Positions 8,684-17,817 of a DNA stretch of 64,000 bases are shown piece by piece (the first letter of the stretch is position 1; each line of letters starts with the position of its first letter). Origin of the DNA: Paraburkholderia sp. BL23I1N1 (GTDB taxonomy: Bacteria; Pseudomonadota; Gammaproteobacteria; Burkholderiales; Burkholderiaceae); NCBI RefSeq assembly GCF_003610295.1, contig NZ_RAPV01000001.1, forward strand, positions 5,332,001 through 5,396,000, in the 5' to 3' direction. A program made the position numbers and the translations under genes. Under the pieces are notes generated by a model. That model made no database searches, was not told the DNA's origin, and saw only the letters and a list, made by a program, of their open reading frames with translations.

Positions 8684-10165
8684 ATGCCGTCAATTGAACT
8701 ACGCACAAGGCAGTCTCTCGCACTCACGCCGCGTCTGCAGCAATCGGTGCGTCTGTTGCAGTTGTCGTCACTGGAGTTCCAGCAGGAGTTGCGCACTGCG
8801 CTCGACACCAATCCGTTCCTCGAGTACGACTCGACAGACACGGAAGACGTCGCGCTCGCCACCACCACGCAGGGTGATGACACTGGCGTGACGCTCGCCA
8901 CGGACACGGTTGCCGCAGCCGAACCTGTATCGTCGCCGGCTGAAGCCAGCGGCGGCGACCCGATGGAGAGCGCGGGGCAGGACGATATGCCCGGCGATTT
9001 TTCGGGTGATTACGGTAGCCGCGGTTCGATGCGCCAGAACGGCGATGCCGACAGTAACGATCCCGCCGAATGGGCGCGCGCCCAGCCGACCTTGCGCGAG
9101 CAGTTGCACGATTCATTGCGTCTGTATCGGCTCGATGACCGTGACCGGGCAGTGGCCCGCTTCATCATCGAGGCGCTCGACGACGATGGCTATCTGCGTC
9201 AGGATCTCTGCGATCTTGCGGGTAGCGTCGATCTCGACCCCGAACTGACCGAAGAAGAATTGCTGGTGGCGTTGCGCCTCGTGCAATCGCTCGATCGCCC
9301 CGGTCTCGGCGCTCGCTCGCTGTCCGAGTGTTTGTCGCTGCAAGTCAATGCCTTACCCGCCGACACGCCGGGACGCGATGTGGCGCGGCAAATCGTCGAG
9401 CATCATCTCGAACGGCTCGCGCGCCGCGAACAGGCTGAACTGCAAAAGCAGATCGGCTGCGGCGCCGAAGAACTGCGGGTAGCCTGCGCACTCGTGCGCA
9501 AGCTTGATCCGAAGCCGGGTAACAACTACGGCCGCACCGACGACAACTACGTGGTGCCGGACGTGATCGTGCGTCAGGTGCGCAACAAATGGGTGGTGAC
9601 GATCAATCCCGCCGTGCAGCCGCGCGCGCGCATTCATCGCATGTACGCCGAGCTGTTCGCGCAGTCGGCCGGTGCAAGCCGCTCGCCGCTAGCGCAGCAA
9701 TTGCAGGAAGCGCGCTGGCTGATCCGCAATGCGCAGCAGCGCTTCGATACGATTCAGCGCGTGGCCGAATGCATCGTCGCGTATCAGAAGGCCTTTTTCC
9801 AATACGGTGAAATCGCGCTCAAACCGATGGTGCTGCGCGATGTGGCCGAAGAACTCGGTCTGCACGAGTCCACCATCTCGCGCGCGACCGGCAACAAATA
9901 TATGGCCACGCCACGCGGCATTTTCGAGTTCAAGCACTTCTTCCCGCGAGAGCTCGGCACGGAAAGTGGCGGCACCTGTTCGGCCGCCGCTGTGCGCGCG
10001 CTGCTCAAGGAAATGATCGCCGCGGAGAACACGCGCGATCCGCTATCGGATGTGACGCTCGCGAGGATGCTGGCGGATCAGGGGGTGCTGGTGGCACGAC
10101 GCACGGTGGCGAAATACCGCCATCTGATGAAGGTGCCGCCGGCCGAACTGCGCCGCCAGATTTAA
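8684..10165 (+). CDS. rpoN: RNA polymerase sigma-54 factor
   Basis: The 493-residue protein shows the whole sigma-54 architecture. Region I is Q/L-rich (RQSLALTPRLQQSVRLLQLS). An acidic, low-complexity region II spans about residues 45-130. The core-binding domain starts at PTLREQLHDSLRLY. The helix-turn-helix region includes MVLRDVAEELGLHESTISRA, and the C-terminal RpoN box reads ARRTVAKYRH. Sigma-54 needs AAA+ activators, two of which are encoded in this window (26018 and 45633). The usual rpoN neighbours (lptB, hpf, ptsN) are absent, so this is probably the second rpoN copy common in Burkholderiaceae. Confidence 0.95.
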   Translation: MPSIELRTRQSLALTPRLQQSVRLLQLSSLEFQQELRTALDTNPFLEYDSTDTEDVALATTTQGDDTGVTLATDTVAAAEPVSSPAEASGGDPMESAGQDDMPGDFSGDYGSRGSMRQNGDADSNDPAEWARAQPTLREQLHDSLRLYRLDDRDRAVARFIIEALDDDGYLRQDLCDLAGSVDLDPELTEEELLVALRLVQSLDRPGLGARSLSECLSLQVNALPADTPGRDVARQIVEHHLERLARREQAELQKQIGCGAEELRVACALVRKLDPKPGNNYGRTDDNYVVPDVIVRQVRNKWVVTINPAVQPRARIHRMYAELFAQSAGASRSPLAQQLQEARWLIRNAQQRFDTIQRVAECIVAYQKAFFQYGEIALKPMVLRDVAEELGLHESTISRATGNKYMATPRGIFEFKHFFPRELGTESGGTCSAAAVRALLKEMIAAENTRDPLSDVTLARMLADQGVLVARRTVAKYRHLMKVPPAELRRQI

Positions 10166-10199
10166 ACGGATTTCTCCCTCGTTGAAGCGGGGCTGTATC

Positions 10200-10239
10200 G
10201 AAGAGTCACGCGAGACCACGCGCTCGTGTGACTCTTTTT
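10200..10239 (+). terminator. Rho-independent terminator after rpoN
   Basis: AGAGTCAC and GTGACTCT form an outer stem and CGAG/CTCG an inner one, followed by TTTTT. It lies 35 bases past the rpoN stop and separates it from the aminotransferase. Confidence 0.85.
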
Positions 10240-10303
10240 CGTATCTGGACGTTTCGTGCGTGCCCCATTACATTGGCGGCTCAAGTCGAAACGGGATACG
10301 TCC

Positions 10304-11482
10304 ATGAAGTATTCGAATCTGGTCGAGCGTTTGCAAGGCAGGCGCACGTCGGCGTGGGAAATCCATCGTGTCGCCCAACAGGCGCTCGCCAATGGCGAAG
10401 ACGTGATTGTGCTGAGCGTGGGCGACCCCGACTTCGCGACGCCCGCGCCGATCGTCGAGTGCGCAATCGAGGCATTGCGTGGCGGCGATACGCATTACAG
10501 CGCCGTGTCGGGGCGAGACCCGCTGCGTGCGGCAATTGCCGAAGAACACACGCGGACCGCCGGTTGCACCGCGAGCGCGGCCAACGTGATCCTGACGGCG
10601 GGGGCGCAGAACGGCGTGTTCGCCACCTCGCTGTGCCTGCTGGAAGTGGGCGACGAAGTGATCGTCCCCGAGCCGATGTATCTGACATACGAGGCCTGTG
10701 TGCGCGCTGCGGGTGCCACGCTCGTGCCGGTGCCGGTCGATCCCGCGCGAGCGTTTCACCTCGACTGCGACGCACTCGAAGCGGCGATCACGCCGCGCAC
10801 TCAGGCTATTTTCTTCGCCACGCCCTGCAATCCGACCGGCGTGGTGATGCCGCGCGCCGACCTCGAGCGCATCGCGCAGCTTGCCTGCAAGCATGACCTT
10901 TGGGTGCTGTCCGACGAGGTTTATGCGGATCTCACCTTCGAACGCGAGCACGTTAGCATCGCCGCGTTGCCGGGCATGGCGGAGCGCACGGTGACGCTCG
11001 GCAGCCTGTCGAAATCGCATGCCATGGCGGGGTGGCGCGTGGGCTGGGCGATCGGACCAGCCACGCTGATCGAGCATATGGGGCGGCTCGCGCTGGCTAT
11101 GCTTTATGGGTTGCCGGGCTTCATCCAGCAGGCTGCTTTGGCGGCCGTGCGGAACAAGGCGCCGATCGTCGCGGAGATGCGCGAGATTTACCGGCGCCGC
11201 CGCGACGTGGTGTTCGAACGCCTGCACCGCGTGGCGGGTTTGCGCTGTCTGTTGCCGGAAGCCGGCATGTTCATGATGGTCGACGTCAGCGGCACGGGTC
11301 TCGACACGGTTGATTTCACCTGGCAACTGTTTCACGCACAAGGCGTGTCGCTGCTCGACGCCAGCGCATTCGGCGAAACCGCGAATGGCTTCGTCCGGCT
11401 GGGTTTCGTCGTTGACGAAGCGAGCCTGATCGATGCGTGCGAACGGATTGCCGCATTCGTCGGCGGATTGAAACGCGCTTAG
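10304..11482 (+). CDS. PLP-dependent class I/II aminotransferase
   Basis: The 392-residue protein is a fold-type I aminotransferase. It has VLSVGDPDFATPAP near the N-terminus, the substrate-binding CNPTGVVMPRADLE segment, SDEVYADLTFE with the cofactor aspartate, and SLSKSHAMAGWRVGW, which holds the PLP lysine. The family converts an amino acid and 2-oxoglutarate to the keto acid and glutamate; the specificity (aspartate, alanine, aromatic) cannot be fixed. An in-frame start at 10256 is possible, but homology begins near the ATG at 10304. It stands alone between two terminator or gap regions. Confidence 0.88.
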   Translation: MKYSNLVERLQGRRTSAWEIHRVAQQALANGEDVIVLSVGDPDFATPAPIVECAIEALRGGDTHYSAVSGRDPLRAAIAEEHTRTAGCTASAANVILTAGAQNGVFATSLCLLEVGDEVIVPEPMYLTYEACVRAAGATLVPVPVDPARAFHLDCDALEAAITPRTQAIFFATPCNPTGVVMPRADLERIAQLACKHDLWVLSDEVYADLTFEREHVSIAALPGMAERTVTLGSLSKSHAMAGWRVGWAIGPATLIEHMGRLALAMLYGLPGFIQQAALAAVRNKAPIVAEMREIYRRRRDVVFERLHRVAGLRCLLPEAGMFMMVDVSGTGLDTVDFTWQLFHAQGVSLLDASAFGETANGFVRLGFVVDEASLIDACERIAAFVGGLKRA

Positions 11483-11626
11483 GCGTGTGTCCGGCGGCGG
11501 TCGAAACGAGCGGCGTCAACCGTCAACGATTTGACAATCATTGACCCGCTCGCGGTCTATTTGCGCCTTTGCGACGCGTCATGCGCTTCTATACTTTGGA
11601 GTCCATCTCAACGTACGGAGGCAGTC

Positions 11627-12399
11627 ATGGCGGACCATTCTCTTGCCGGAAAAGTGGCGCTAATCGGCGGCGGCGCGAAGAATCTCGGCGGCTTGATTTC
11701 GCGTGAACTCGCAAACGCCGGGGCCGCAGCCGTGGTCGTGCACTACAACAGCGAAGCGACCAAAGGTGCCGCCGAGGAAACGGTAGCCGCGGTCCAGAGC
11801 GTCGGCGCGAAAGCCGTAGCGATTCAGGGCGATCTGACACAACCTGCAAACGTCACACGATTATTCGACGAGGCACTGAGCCACTTCGGAAAGATCGACA
11901 TCGCCGTGAATACCACGGAGATGGTGATCAAGAAGCCGATTGTCGAGCTCACCGAGCACGACTACGACACAATTTTTCGATCAACTCGAAGGCGGCGTTT
12001 TTCTTTCTGCAGGAAGCGGGCAAGAAGCTCGCCGACAACGGCAATATCGTCACGATCGTGACGTCGCTGCTGGCTGCCTATACGCCGTTTTATGCGATCT
12101 ACGCGGGCAGCAAGGCGCCGATCGAACACTTCACGCCGGCGGCTTCGAAGGAATTCGGCGAGCGTGGCGTTTCGGTGGTGGGCGTGGCGCCTGGACCGAT
12201 GGATACGCCGTTTTTCTATCCCGCCGAAACCACGGATTCGGCGGCCTACAACGCCAGTGCAGCGGCGCTGGGTAAGCGAACGCGCAGCGGGCTGACCGAG
12301 ATTCAGGATATTGCGCCGCTGGTGACGTTTCTGGTGACGGACGGATGGTGGATTACCGGCCAGACGATCTTTGCCAACGGCGGTTACACGACGCGGTAG
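11627..12399 (+). pseudogene. Short-chain dehydrogenase/reductase, frameshifted
   Basis: An SDR of about 257 residues is split by one missing base near 11977. The first part has the nucleotide-binding region (VALIGGGAKNLGGLISREL) and ends in frame at about DTIF. Restoring one base gives AINSKAAFFFLQEAGKKLAD and the second part, with TSLLAAYTPFYAIYAGSK, which contains the catalytic Ser and the YxxxK motif, and the C-terminal DGWWITGQTIFANGGYTTR. The start at 11627 has GGAGG upstream. Total length is 773 bases, one short of a multiple of three. Either a recent mutation or a base-call error would explain it. Confidence 0.85.
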
Positions 12400-12617
12400 G
12401 GACGGGTCCTGGGCTGACGCCGGCTTTCTTTATCGTTTCGGTTTGTTTTCGTTTTCCTCAATGAAACACGCCGAAACAATGCGGCATGGGAAAGCTGTGC
12501 ATTGCAACCGGTTTTCGATTGACGTCTTCGATGCTTGCGTAAAGAATCGTTCGCCGAGTTCGTCTTAATCCGGACAAACGGAACATCGACGCCTATCGAT
12601 TCGCAGCCGGAAACGCC

Positions 12618-14450
12618 ATGGCCCTTCGCTTCTATCTCTTGTTGCGCCGATCACTGGTGGCAGGATCCGTGGCGGCCGCCCTGGTGGCGATGGCGCTTGT
12701 CCTCGCCATCATTGCCGCGTTCAGTCAGATGTGCGCAGCGGCCGAACTGGACGACGCATCCCCGGCAACGGCCAGCACGGAAACAGCCACGTCGTCGGCC
12801 AGCGCGGCGAGCGTGCCGGCTGTTCCTGGCGTGCCGGGCACTCAGGCAGAGCCCGCCGGCGAGGCTGCCGATACGAACGGCCAGCCCGTCAAGGAGCCGC
12901 GCGCCAATCCAGCGCGTACCGGCCGTCCACCACGGCTTGCCGCCGCCAGCCAGAACGATATGCAAGACGATCTGCAGCACGACGCCAAACCCGGGGCCGC
13001 GGCGATCCCCGTGCCGCCGGAAAGCGCTGCGGTGACCCAGCATTCGATCCGGCTCGACGGCCGCAAGATCGACTACACGGCGACTGCCGGGAATCTGCTG
13101 CTGCGCGACAAGAACGGCCAGGGCAATGCGAGCGTTTTCTATGTCGCCTACACCTTTCCCACGAAAAGTCCTTCGACGCGCCCCGTCACCTTCCTCTTCA
13201 ACGGCGGACCGGGTGCGGGCACGGTGTTCCTGATGATCGGCTCCTTCGGGCCGAAGCGGGCGCGGACATCGAGTCCCGCGAGCACGCCGCCCGCGCCGTA
13301 TGTGCTGGAGGACAACCCCGATAGCCTGCTCGACACTACCGATCTGGTTTTTATCGACGCCGTGGGCGCGGGTTTGTCGAGGGTTGTGGGGCATGGCACG
13401 GGGAAGGACTTCTGGGGCGTCGATCAGGACCTCCGCGCGTTTTCGCAATTCATCGATCGCTATCTGACGCTGAACCAGCGCTGGAATTCGCCCAAGTATC
13501 TGCTGGGCGAATCGTACGGCACCGCGCGCGCCGCGATGCTCGCGTACCAGCTGGGCCAAAACAATATCGCGCTCAACGGCGTGATCCTGATGTCGTCGGT
13601 GCTCGCTTCCTCGGCGTTTTCACCGGGCTTCGATTTCCAGAGCGAGAGCTACTTGCCGAGCTTCGCGGCTATCGCGTGGTACCACGACAAGATCGTTCCG
13701 AAGCCCGCCAGTCTGCCGGCCTTTCTCGACGAGGCCCGCGCGTTCGCACGTGGGCCCTATGCGCAAGCACTCGCGCAGGGCGACGCGTTGCCGGACGCGC
13801 AGCGCGACGAGATTGCCGCACGCGTCGCGCAGTTCACGGGGCTCGACGTCGATTACGTGAAGCGAAGCCGCTTGCGCCTCTATCCGTCGCGCTTTCGCAG
13901 TCAATTGCTGCGCGATCAGTCGCGTAGTGTCGGCCGTTTCGATGCACGTTTCGAAGGAATCGAATTTGACGGCGTGTCCGAACGTCCCGATTTCGATGCG
14001 TCGGTGAACAGCGTGTCGAGCGCTTTCGACGCCGCGCTTCATCAGCATCTTGCGCAGGACCTGCACTTCACGCCCGCCGACGCGTATCGCGTCTTCAATG
14101 ACGACGCGTTGACGCAGTGGGACTGGAAACACAAAGAGTGGTGGGGCGAACACTTGTCCGTGCCGTATGCGGCGGGCGATCTCGCCGAAGCGATGCGGCA
14201 GAATCCGCAACTGCGCGTGATGTCGGTGAATGGCTATTTCGATCTCGCCACGCCGTTTTATGCGACCGAGTACGCGCTCGCGCATCTGGGTGTCGATGCG
14301 CCGCTACGCGCCAACGTGCGAATCGCCTACTACCCGACCGGCCACATGATCTATCTCGACGATGCCGCGCTGCATGCGCTCAAGCGTGATCTGGCGAGCT
14401 TCTATGCGGCGGGCGCGGGCTCGCCTTCATCAGCGGCGGCGAGTCGCTGA
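12618..14450 (+). CDS. Secreted S10-family serine carboxypeptidase-like protein
   Basis: The 610-residue protein begins with an export segment (AAALVAMALVLAIIAAFS), followed by an Ala/Thr/Pro-rich linker to about residue 130. The catalytic domain has FLFNGGPGAGTVF (oxyanion region), the nucleophile elbow YLLGESYGTARA, an Asp in NGYFDLATPFYATEYAL and the catalytic His in YYPTGHMIYL, the order expected for peptidase family S10. Such proteins cleave C-terminal residues and act in the periplasm or outside the cell. No partner gene is adjacent. The length fits bacterial S10 homologues with a signal and linker. Confidence 0.87.
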   Translation: MALRFYLLLRRSLVAGSVAAALVAMALVLAIIAAFSQMCAAAELDDASPATASTETATSSASAASVPAVPGVPGTQAEPAGEAADTNGQPVKEPRANPARTGRPPRLAAASQNDMQDDLQHDAKPGAAAIPVPPESAAVTQHSIRLDGRKIDYTATAGNLLLRDKNGQGNASVFYVAYTFPTKSPSTRPVTFLFNGGPGAGTVFLMIGSFGPKRARTSSPASTPPAPYVLEDNPDSLLDTTDLVFIDAVGAGLSRVVGHGTGKDFWGVDQDLRAFSQFIDRYLTLNQRWNSPKYLLGESYGTARAAMLAYQLGQNNIALNGVILMSSVLASSAFSPGFDFQSESYLPSFAAIAWYHDKIVPKPASLPAFLDEARAFARGPYAQALAQGDALPDAQRDEIAARVAQFTGLDVDYVKRSRLRLYPSRFRSQLLRDQSRSVGRFDARFEGIEFDGVSERPDFDASVNSVSSAFDAALHQHLAQDLHFTPADAYRVFNDDALTQWDWKHKEWWGEHLSVPYAAGDLAEAMRQNPQLRVMSVNGYFDLATPFYATEYALAHLGVDAPLRANVRIAYYPTGHMIYLDDAALHALKRDLASFYAAGAGSPSSAAASR

Positions 14451-14611
14451 ACGGTAAGAATTCTGGTGGGCGCCTTGGCTCCAGGAGGCAAGACCGGGTT
14501 TATTCCGGGTGCGTGTCATACTAATCCGGTGATCGATATTTGTTATAGATTTGTATTTATAATCATAAAGTTGTGAAGTATTTTAGATCAACTTGATGAG
14601 CGGAGTTTGTC

Positions 14612-15037
14612 ATGGTTCTCGAAGACCGGCTGAAGATAGCAATTGCCAAGCGGGCGTCCGACGTGTTCCTGCGGACCGAACTCGCCCGTCTTGGCAGCGA
14701 GGCTCAAGTCGGGCGGGCGCTTCGCAAGCTGCTCGATAGCGGGGTCATCGTTAAGCTCGGCGTCGGCGTGTATGCAAAAGCCAAGCGCAGCGTCCTGTCA
14801 GGCGCGCCGATTCCTGTCCAGCCAGTTGAAGTCCTGGCCGAGGAAGCCCTGACCAGGATGGGCGTCAAGGTCTACCCGAGCAGGCAAGTCGAGTTATACA
14901 ACGCGGGGAAAACGACTCAACTGCCAGCCGGAACCGTGATCAATACCGGCAATCGCCGCGTCGTGCGGAAATTGGGTTTCGGCAAGAAAACTGTTCAATA
15001 TGAAAATAATCTCGGAAGAACAGAAAGAGCTTATTGA
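14612..15037 (+). CDS. AbiEi-like antitoxin/DUF6088-type regulator
   Basis: The 141-residue protein begins with a winged-helix-like segment (RASDVFLRTELARLGSEAQV and ALRKLLDSGVIVKLGVGVYA) as in the AbiEi/DUF6088 antitoxin group. The remainder has VLAEEALTRMGVKVYPS and ends in a basic tail. In AbiE-type systems this protein binds DNA and represses the pair. It overlaps the nucleotidyltransferase gene by 38 bases. The 100 bases upstream are clearly A+T-richer than the neighbourhood and include TTATA-N10-TATAA, a possible operator or -10 region, which suggests acquisition by transfer. The ribosome site GGAG lies 8-11 bases before ATG. Confidence 0.75.
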   Translation: MVLEDRLKIAIAKRASDVFLRTELARLGSEAQVGRALRKLLDSGVIVKLGVGVYAKAKRSVLSGAPIPVQPVEVLAEEALTRMGVKVYPSRQVELYNAGKTTQLPAGTVINTGNRRVVRKLGFGKKTVQYENNLGRTERAY

Positions 15038-15952
15038 TTCGATCACGGCGGAAGGGTTGGCTGGAAACCTCTCTGCCTTCATCCTCGAAAAAGATATCCA
15101 TGTCATTGACGCCTTGCACGCGTTGGCGAAACTACAGCATCAGCACGTTCAATTCGTGTTTTGCGGCGGCACGAGCCTGTCCAAAGCGCACAATTTGATC
15201 GAGCGGATGTCCGAGGATGTCGATCTGAAGGTGGTGCTGAATGCGGATCACGGGCTCACGCAAAGCGGCGTGAAGACCCATCTTGGCAAGCTGAAAAACG
15301 CCGTAATCAATGCGATGAAAGCATTGGGCTTCCACATCATTAAAAAAAACTGGCGCTCAACGCAAACCGTTACTTCGCATCCGGTTGGAGTTACAAAGCG
15401 CGCTATACCGCTCACACCAGCTTGCGACCTCATTTAAGTCTCGAATTTACGGTGCGCACGCCGAGCTTTGCCGTTGCGCAAAAGCCGATCGGGTATCTGA
15501 CCGATCGTTTGGCGAGTCGCGAAGGGGCACGTGTCCGCATGCCGTGCGTCGCTGTCGAGGAAACACTCGCCGAAAAGGTGCTGTCATTCTTGCGCCTTCA
15601 TGCGGAACACCGGGCGGGTGTGCGGGAAAAGTGGGACCAGGCATTGGTGCGCCATATCTACGACACCTACTGCATCGTCGGCTCGAACGCGGAATTCGTC
15701 GACCGGGCAGCGGCTCACTTCAAGGACTGCGTCGAATACGATCCCGGAGAGTTTCATCATCACACGGCGTTTGTCGACGATCCGAAGCGATCCATGGCGG
15801 CGGCCCTTGCGACAGCGGAAACAGAAGAGCAGACGAAACGCGAGTATGAGCAGGTGCTGCTGCCGCTTGTCTATGGAGAGACGAAGCCGACTTTCGGAGA
15901 GGCTTTCGCGGTATTCAAGTCGACGGCATTACGGCTTCTCTCAACACTTTAA
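15000..15952 (+). pseudogene. AbiEii-type nucleotidyltransferase toxin, frameshifted
   Basis: The gene encodes an AbiEii/AbiGii nucleotidyltransferase of about 317 residues. The active-site motif is clear: FVFCGGTSLSKAHNLIER followed by SEDVDLKV, the GGTxLSK...DxD pattern used to transfer nucleotides to tRNA or other targets. The frame breaks in the run of eight A residues at 15342-15349. One more A would connect ALGFHIIKKKLALNANRYF to the second part (ASGWSYKARY, then EETLAEKVLSFLRLHAEH). Length is 953 bases, one short. If the deletion is real, the toxin is dead and the antitoxin is an orphan. Confidence 0.85.
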
Positions 15953-16025
15953 CAACCACCGGACCTCACACCCCGTTCGGCTAATCGCTTGCCAGCCGTC
16001 TCTCCCACGGTTTTTGATATCATCA

Positions 16026-16041
16026 CTGTATAAACATACAG
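16026..16041 (+). promoter_or_regulatory. LexA (SOS) box
   Basis: CTGTATAAACATACAG is a perfect CTGT-N8-ACAG palindrome with 6-base arms, matching the LexA operator of proteobacteria. It ends 15 bases before the start of the nuclease gene, where bound LexA would block transcription of the nuclease-helicase pair. Confidence 0.85.
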
Positions 16042-16056
16042 GTTCCGTGAAACCCC

Positions 16057-17817
16057 GTGGCGACAGATGCTCCGTCAGACTTCCGCGCTGATGCCCTTTA
16101 CTACCTGCTGAACTTCGAGCGTGCGCTGGCGTGGCTTGCCGAGCGTTACGACGATCTGCTAGACGCGCACGAACATGGCTTCCTGCGCGAATTCGCCGCT
16201 TTGCCGCAGCCGTCGCGCGCGTTGCTGGTTCGCATGCTGATGCGCAAGGGCACGCTGTTCCGCGCCAGCCGTCTTTCCTATGACGAGATCGGTTGCCCCT
16301 TGCAGGCAGTTGCGCCTCTCGCCGCGCTCGGCTGGGTCGATACCGAACCGGGCCTGACGCTCGACGATTTGTTCGCGCTCACCACCCGCCCTGAGTTGCT
16401 GTTGATCTTTGCGGACGCCATCGCCTTGATTCCCGGCGCGAAGGGCCTGCGCAAACCCGATCTGCTGGAAACCCTGCGGCCGTTTTACGACCTTGAGGAC
16501 GAAGACGGGGAAGGAGGCGCCGCTGTGCATTCGTTGTCCACATGGCACAGCGAGACCACCGACCGAGTCTTCCACGTCTCCATTGCGCCGCTTTGCGACC
16601 GTCTGCGGCTGATGTTCTTCGGCAATCTGCAGCAGGACTGGTCGGAGTTCGTGCTGGCCGATCTTGGCGTGTTCCAGTACGAGAAGGTTGCCTTTGCGCC
16701 GTCGTCGCGCGCATTCCAGCAACGTGCGGACGTGGACGTGTACCTTGCGTTGCATGCATGCCGCGAAGCACTCGACCGGCTGCCGCCGGGCGACCCGGAA
16801 GCTGGGGCAATCGACGAGCTCGTTGCCGTGATCGGGGCGATTGAAACTTCGAACCCCTGGCTCGAAACGCGTCGCGCGAAATTGCTGTTCCGTATCGGCC
16901 AACATTGCGAGCGTCAACAGAACTGGCCTGCGGCACTCGCCGTCTATGAGCGTTGCGCGTGGCCCGGCGCGCGCCATCGGCGCTTGCGTGTGCTCGAGCG
17001 CAGCGAACGATTCGACGAAGCCTTCGCCCTCGCTTCGCAAGCCGCTACCCGGCCTGAAAACGAAGAGGAAATGCAGCGCGTCGCGCGCATGTTGCCGCGT
17101 TTGCAGCGCAAGCGCGGCGAGCGGGTGGCGCGTGTGCCTGCTGCACGGCCGGTCGAGCGCAGCACACTGGTGCTGCCGAGGCCCGAGGCGCCGCAAGCGG
17201 TCGAATATGTTGCGCGCGATTATTTGACTTGCGAGTCGGCGCCGGTTCACTACGTCGAAAACGCGCTGATCAATTCGCTGTTCGGCTTGCTGTGCTGGGA
17301 GCCGGTGTTCGCGGCGCTGCCTGGCGCGTTTTTCCATCCGTTCCAGCGCGGGCCGGCCGATCTGCATGCGCCGGATTTTCATGCGCGCCGCGCGGAACAA
17401 TTCGCGGCGTGTCTCGCGCAACTCGACAGCGGTGACTATCGCGAGACGATTCTGCGGCATCTCCAAAGCAAGGCAGGTCTGCAATCGCCGTTCGTATTAC
17501 GGGGCTTGCTGACGCCGGAACTGGTCGTGCTGGCGCTCGATTGCCTGCCTGCCGCTCATCTGAAACTGTGGTTCGAGCGCCTGCTGCGCGACATCCGCGG
17601 CAACCGTTCAGGCCTGCCGGATCTGATCCGCTTCTGGCCGACCGAGCGCCGTTATGAGCTGATCGAAGTGAAAGGCCCCGGCGACCGCTTGCAGGACAAC
17701 CAGATCCGCTGGCTCGCGTACTGCGCGCAACACGGCATGCCGGTGCGCGTGCTCGACGTGCGCTGGGCCGATGAGGACGTCGCCGTGCCCGAAGTGGCGG
17801 CAGAGGCCGCCCCATGA
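16057..17817 (+). CDS. FAN1-like VRR-NUC structure-specific nuclease
   Basis: The 586-residue protein has the C-terminal VRR-NUC fold of the FAN1 family: GNRSGLPDLIRFW (about 515-527) supplies the metal-binding Asp and YELIEVKGPGDRLQDNQ (about 533-549) the E-x-K motif. The N-terminal part (ALYYLLNFERALAWLAERY, LLVRMLMRKGTLFR) matches bacterial FAN1 proteins, which cut 5' flaps and act in interstrand-crosslink repair. The only in-frame early start is GTG at 16057, 15 bases after the LexA box. Its stop overlaps the helicase start by 4 bases (ATGA), so the two are likely translated together. Confidence 0.9.
   Translation: MATDAPSDFRADALYYLLNFERALAWLAERYDDLLDAHEHGFLREFAALPQPSRALLVRMLMRKGTLFRASRLSYDEIGCPLQAVAPLAALGWVDTEPGLTLDDLFALTTRPELLLIFADAIALIPGAKGLRKPDLLETLRPFYDLEDEDGEGGAAVHSLSTWHSETTDRVFHVSIAPLCDRLRLMFFGNLQQDWSEFVLADLGVFQYEKVAFAPSSRAFQQRADVDVYLALHACREALDRLPPGDPEAGAIDELVAVIGAIETSNPWLETRRAKLLFRIGQHCERQQNWPAALAVYERCAWPGARHRRLRVLERSERFDEAFALASQAATRPENEEEMQRVARMLPRLQRKRGERVARVPAARPVERSTLVLPRPEAPQAVEYVARDYLTCESAPVHYVENALINSLFGLLCWEPVFAALPGAFFHPFQRGPADLHAPDFHARRAEQFAACLAQLDSGDYRETILRHLQSKAGLQSPFVLRGLLTPELVVLALDCLPAAHLKLWFERLLRDIRGNRSGLPDLIRFWPTERRYELIEVKGPGDRLQDNQIRWLAYCAQHGMPVRVLDVRWADEDVAVPEVAAEAAP

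Noticed and set aside
10268..11341. Minus-strand open frame opposite the aminotransferase
   Set aside because: Shadow frame; the plus strand carries all PLP-enzyme motifs.
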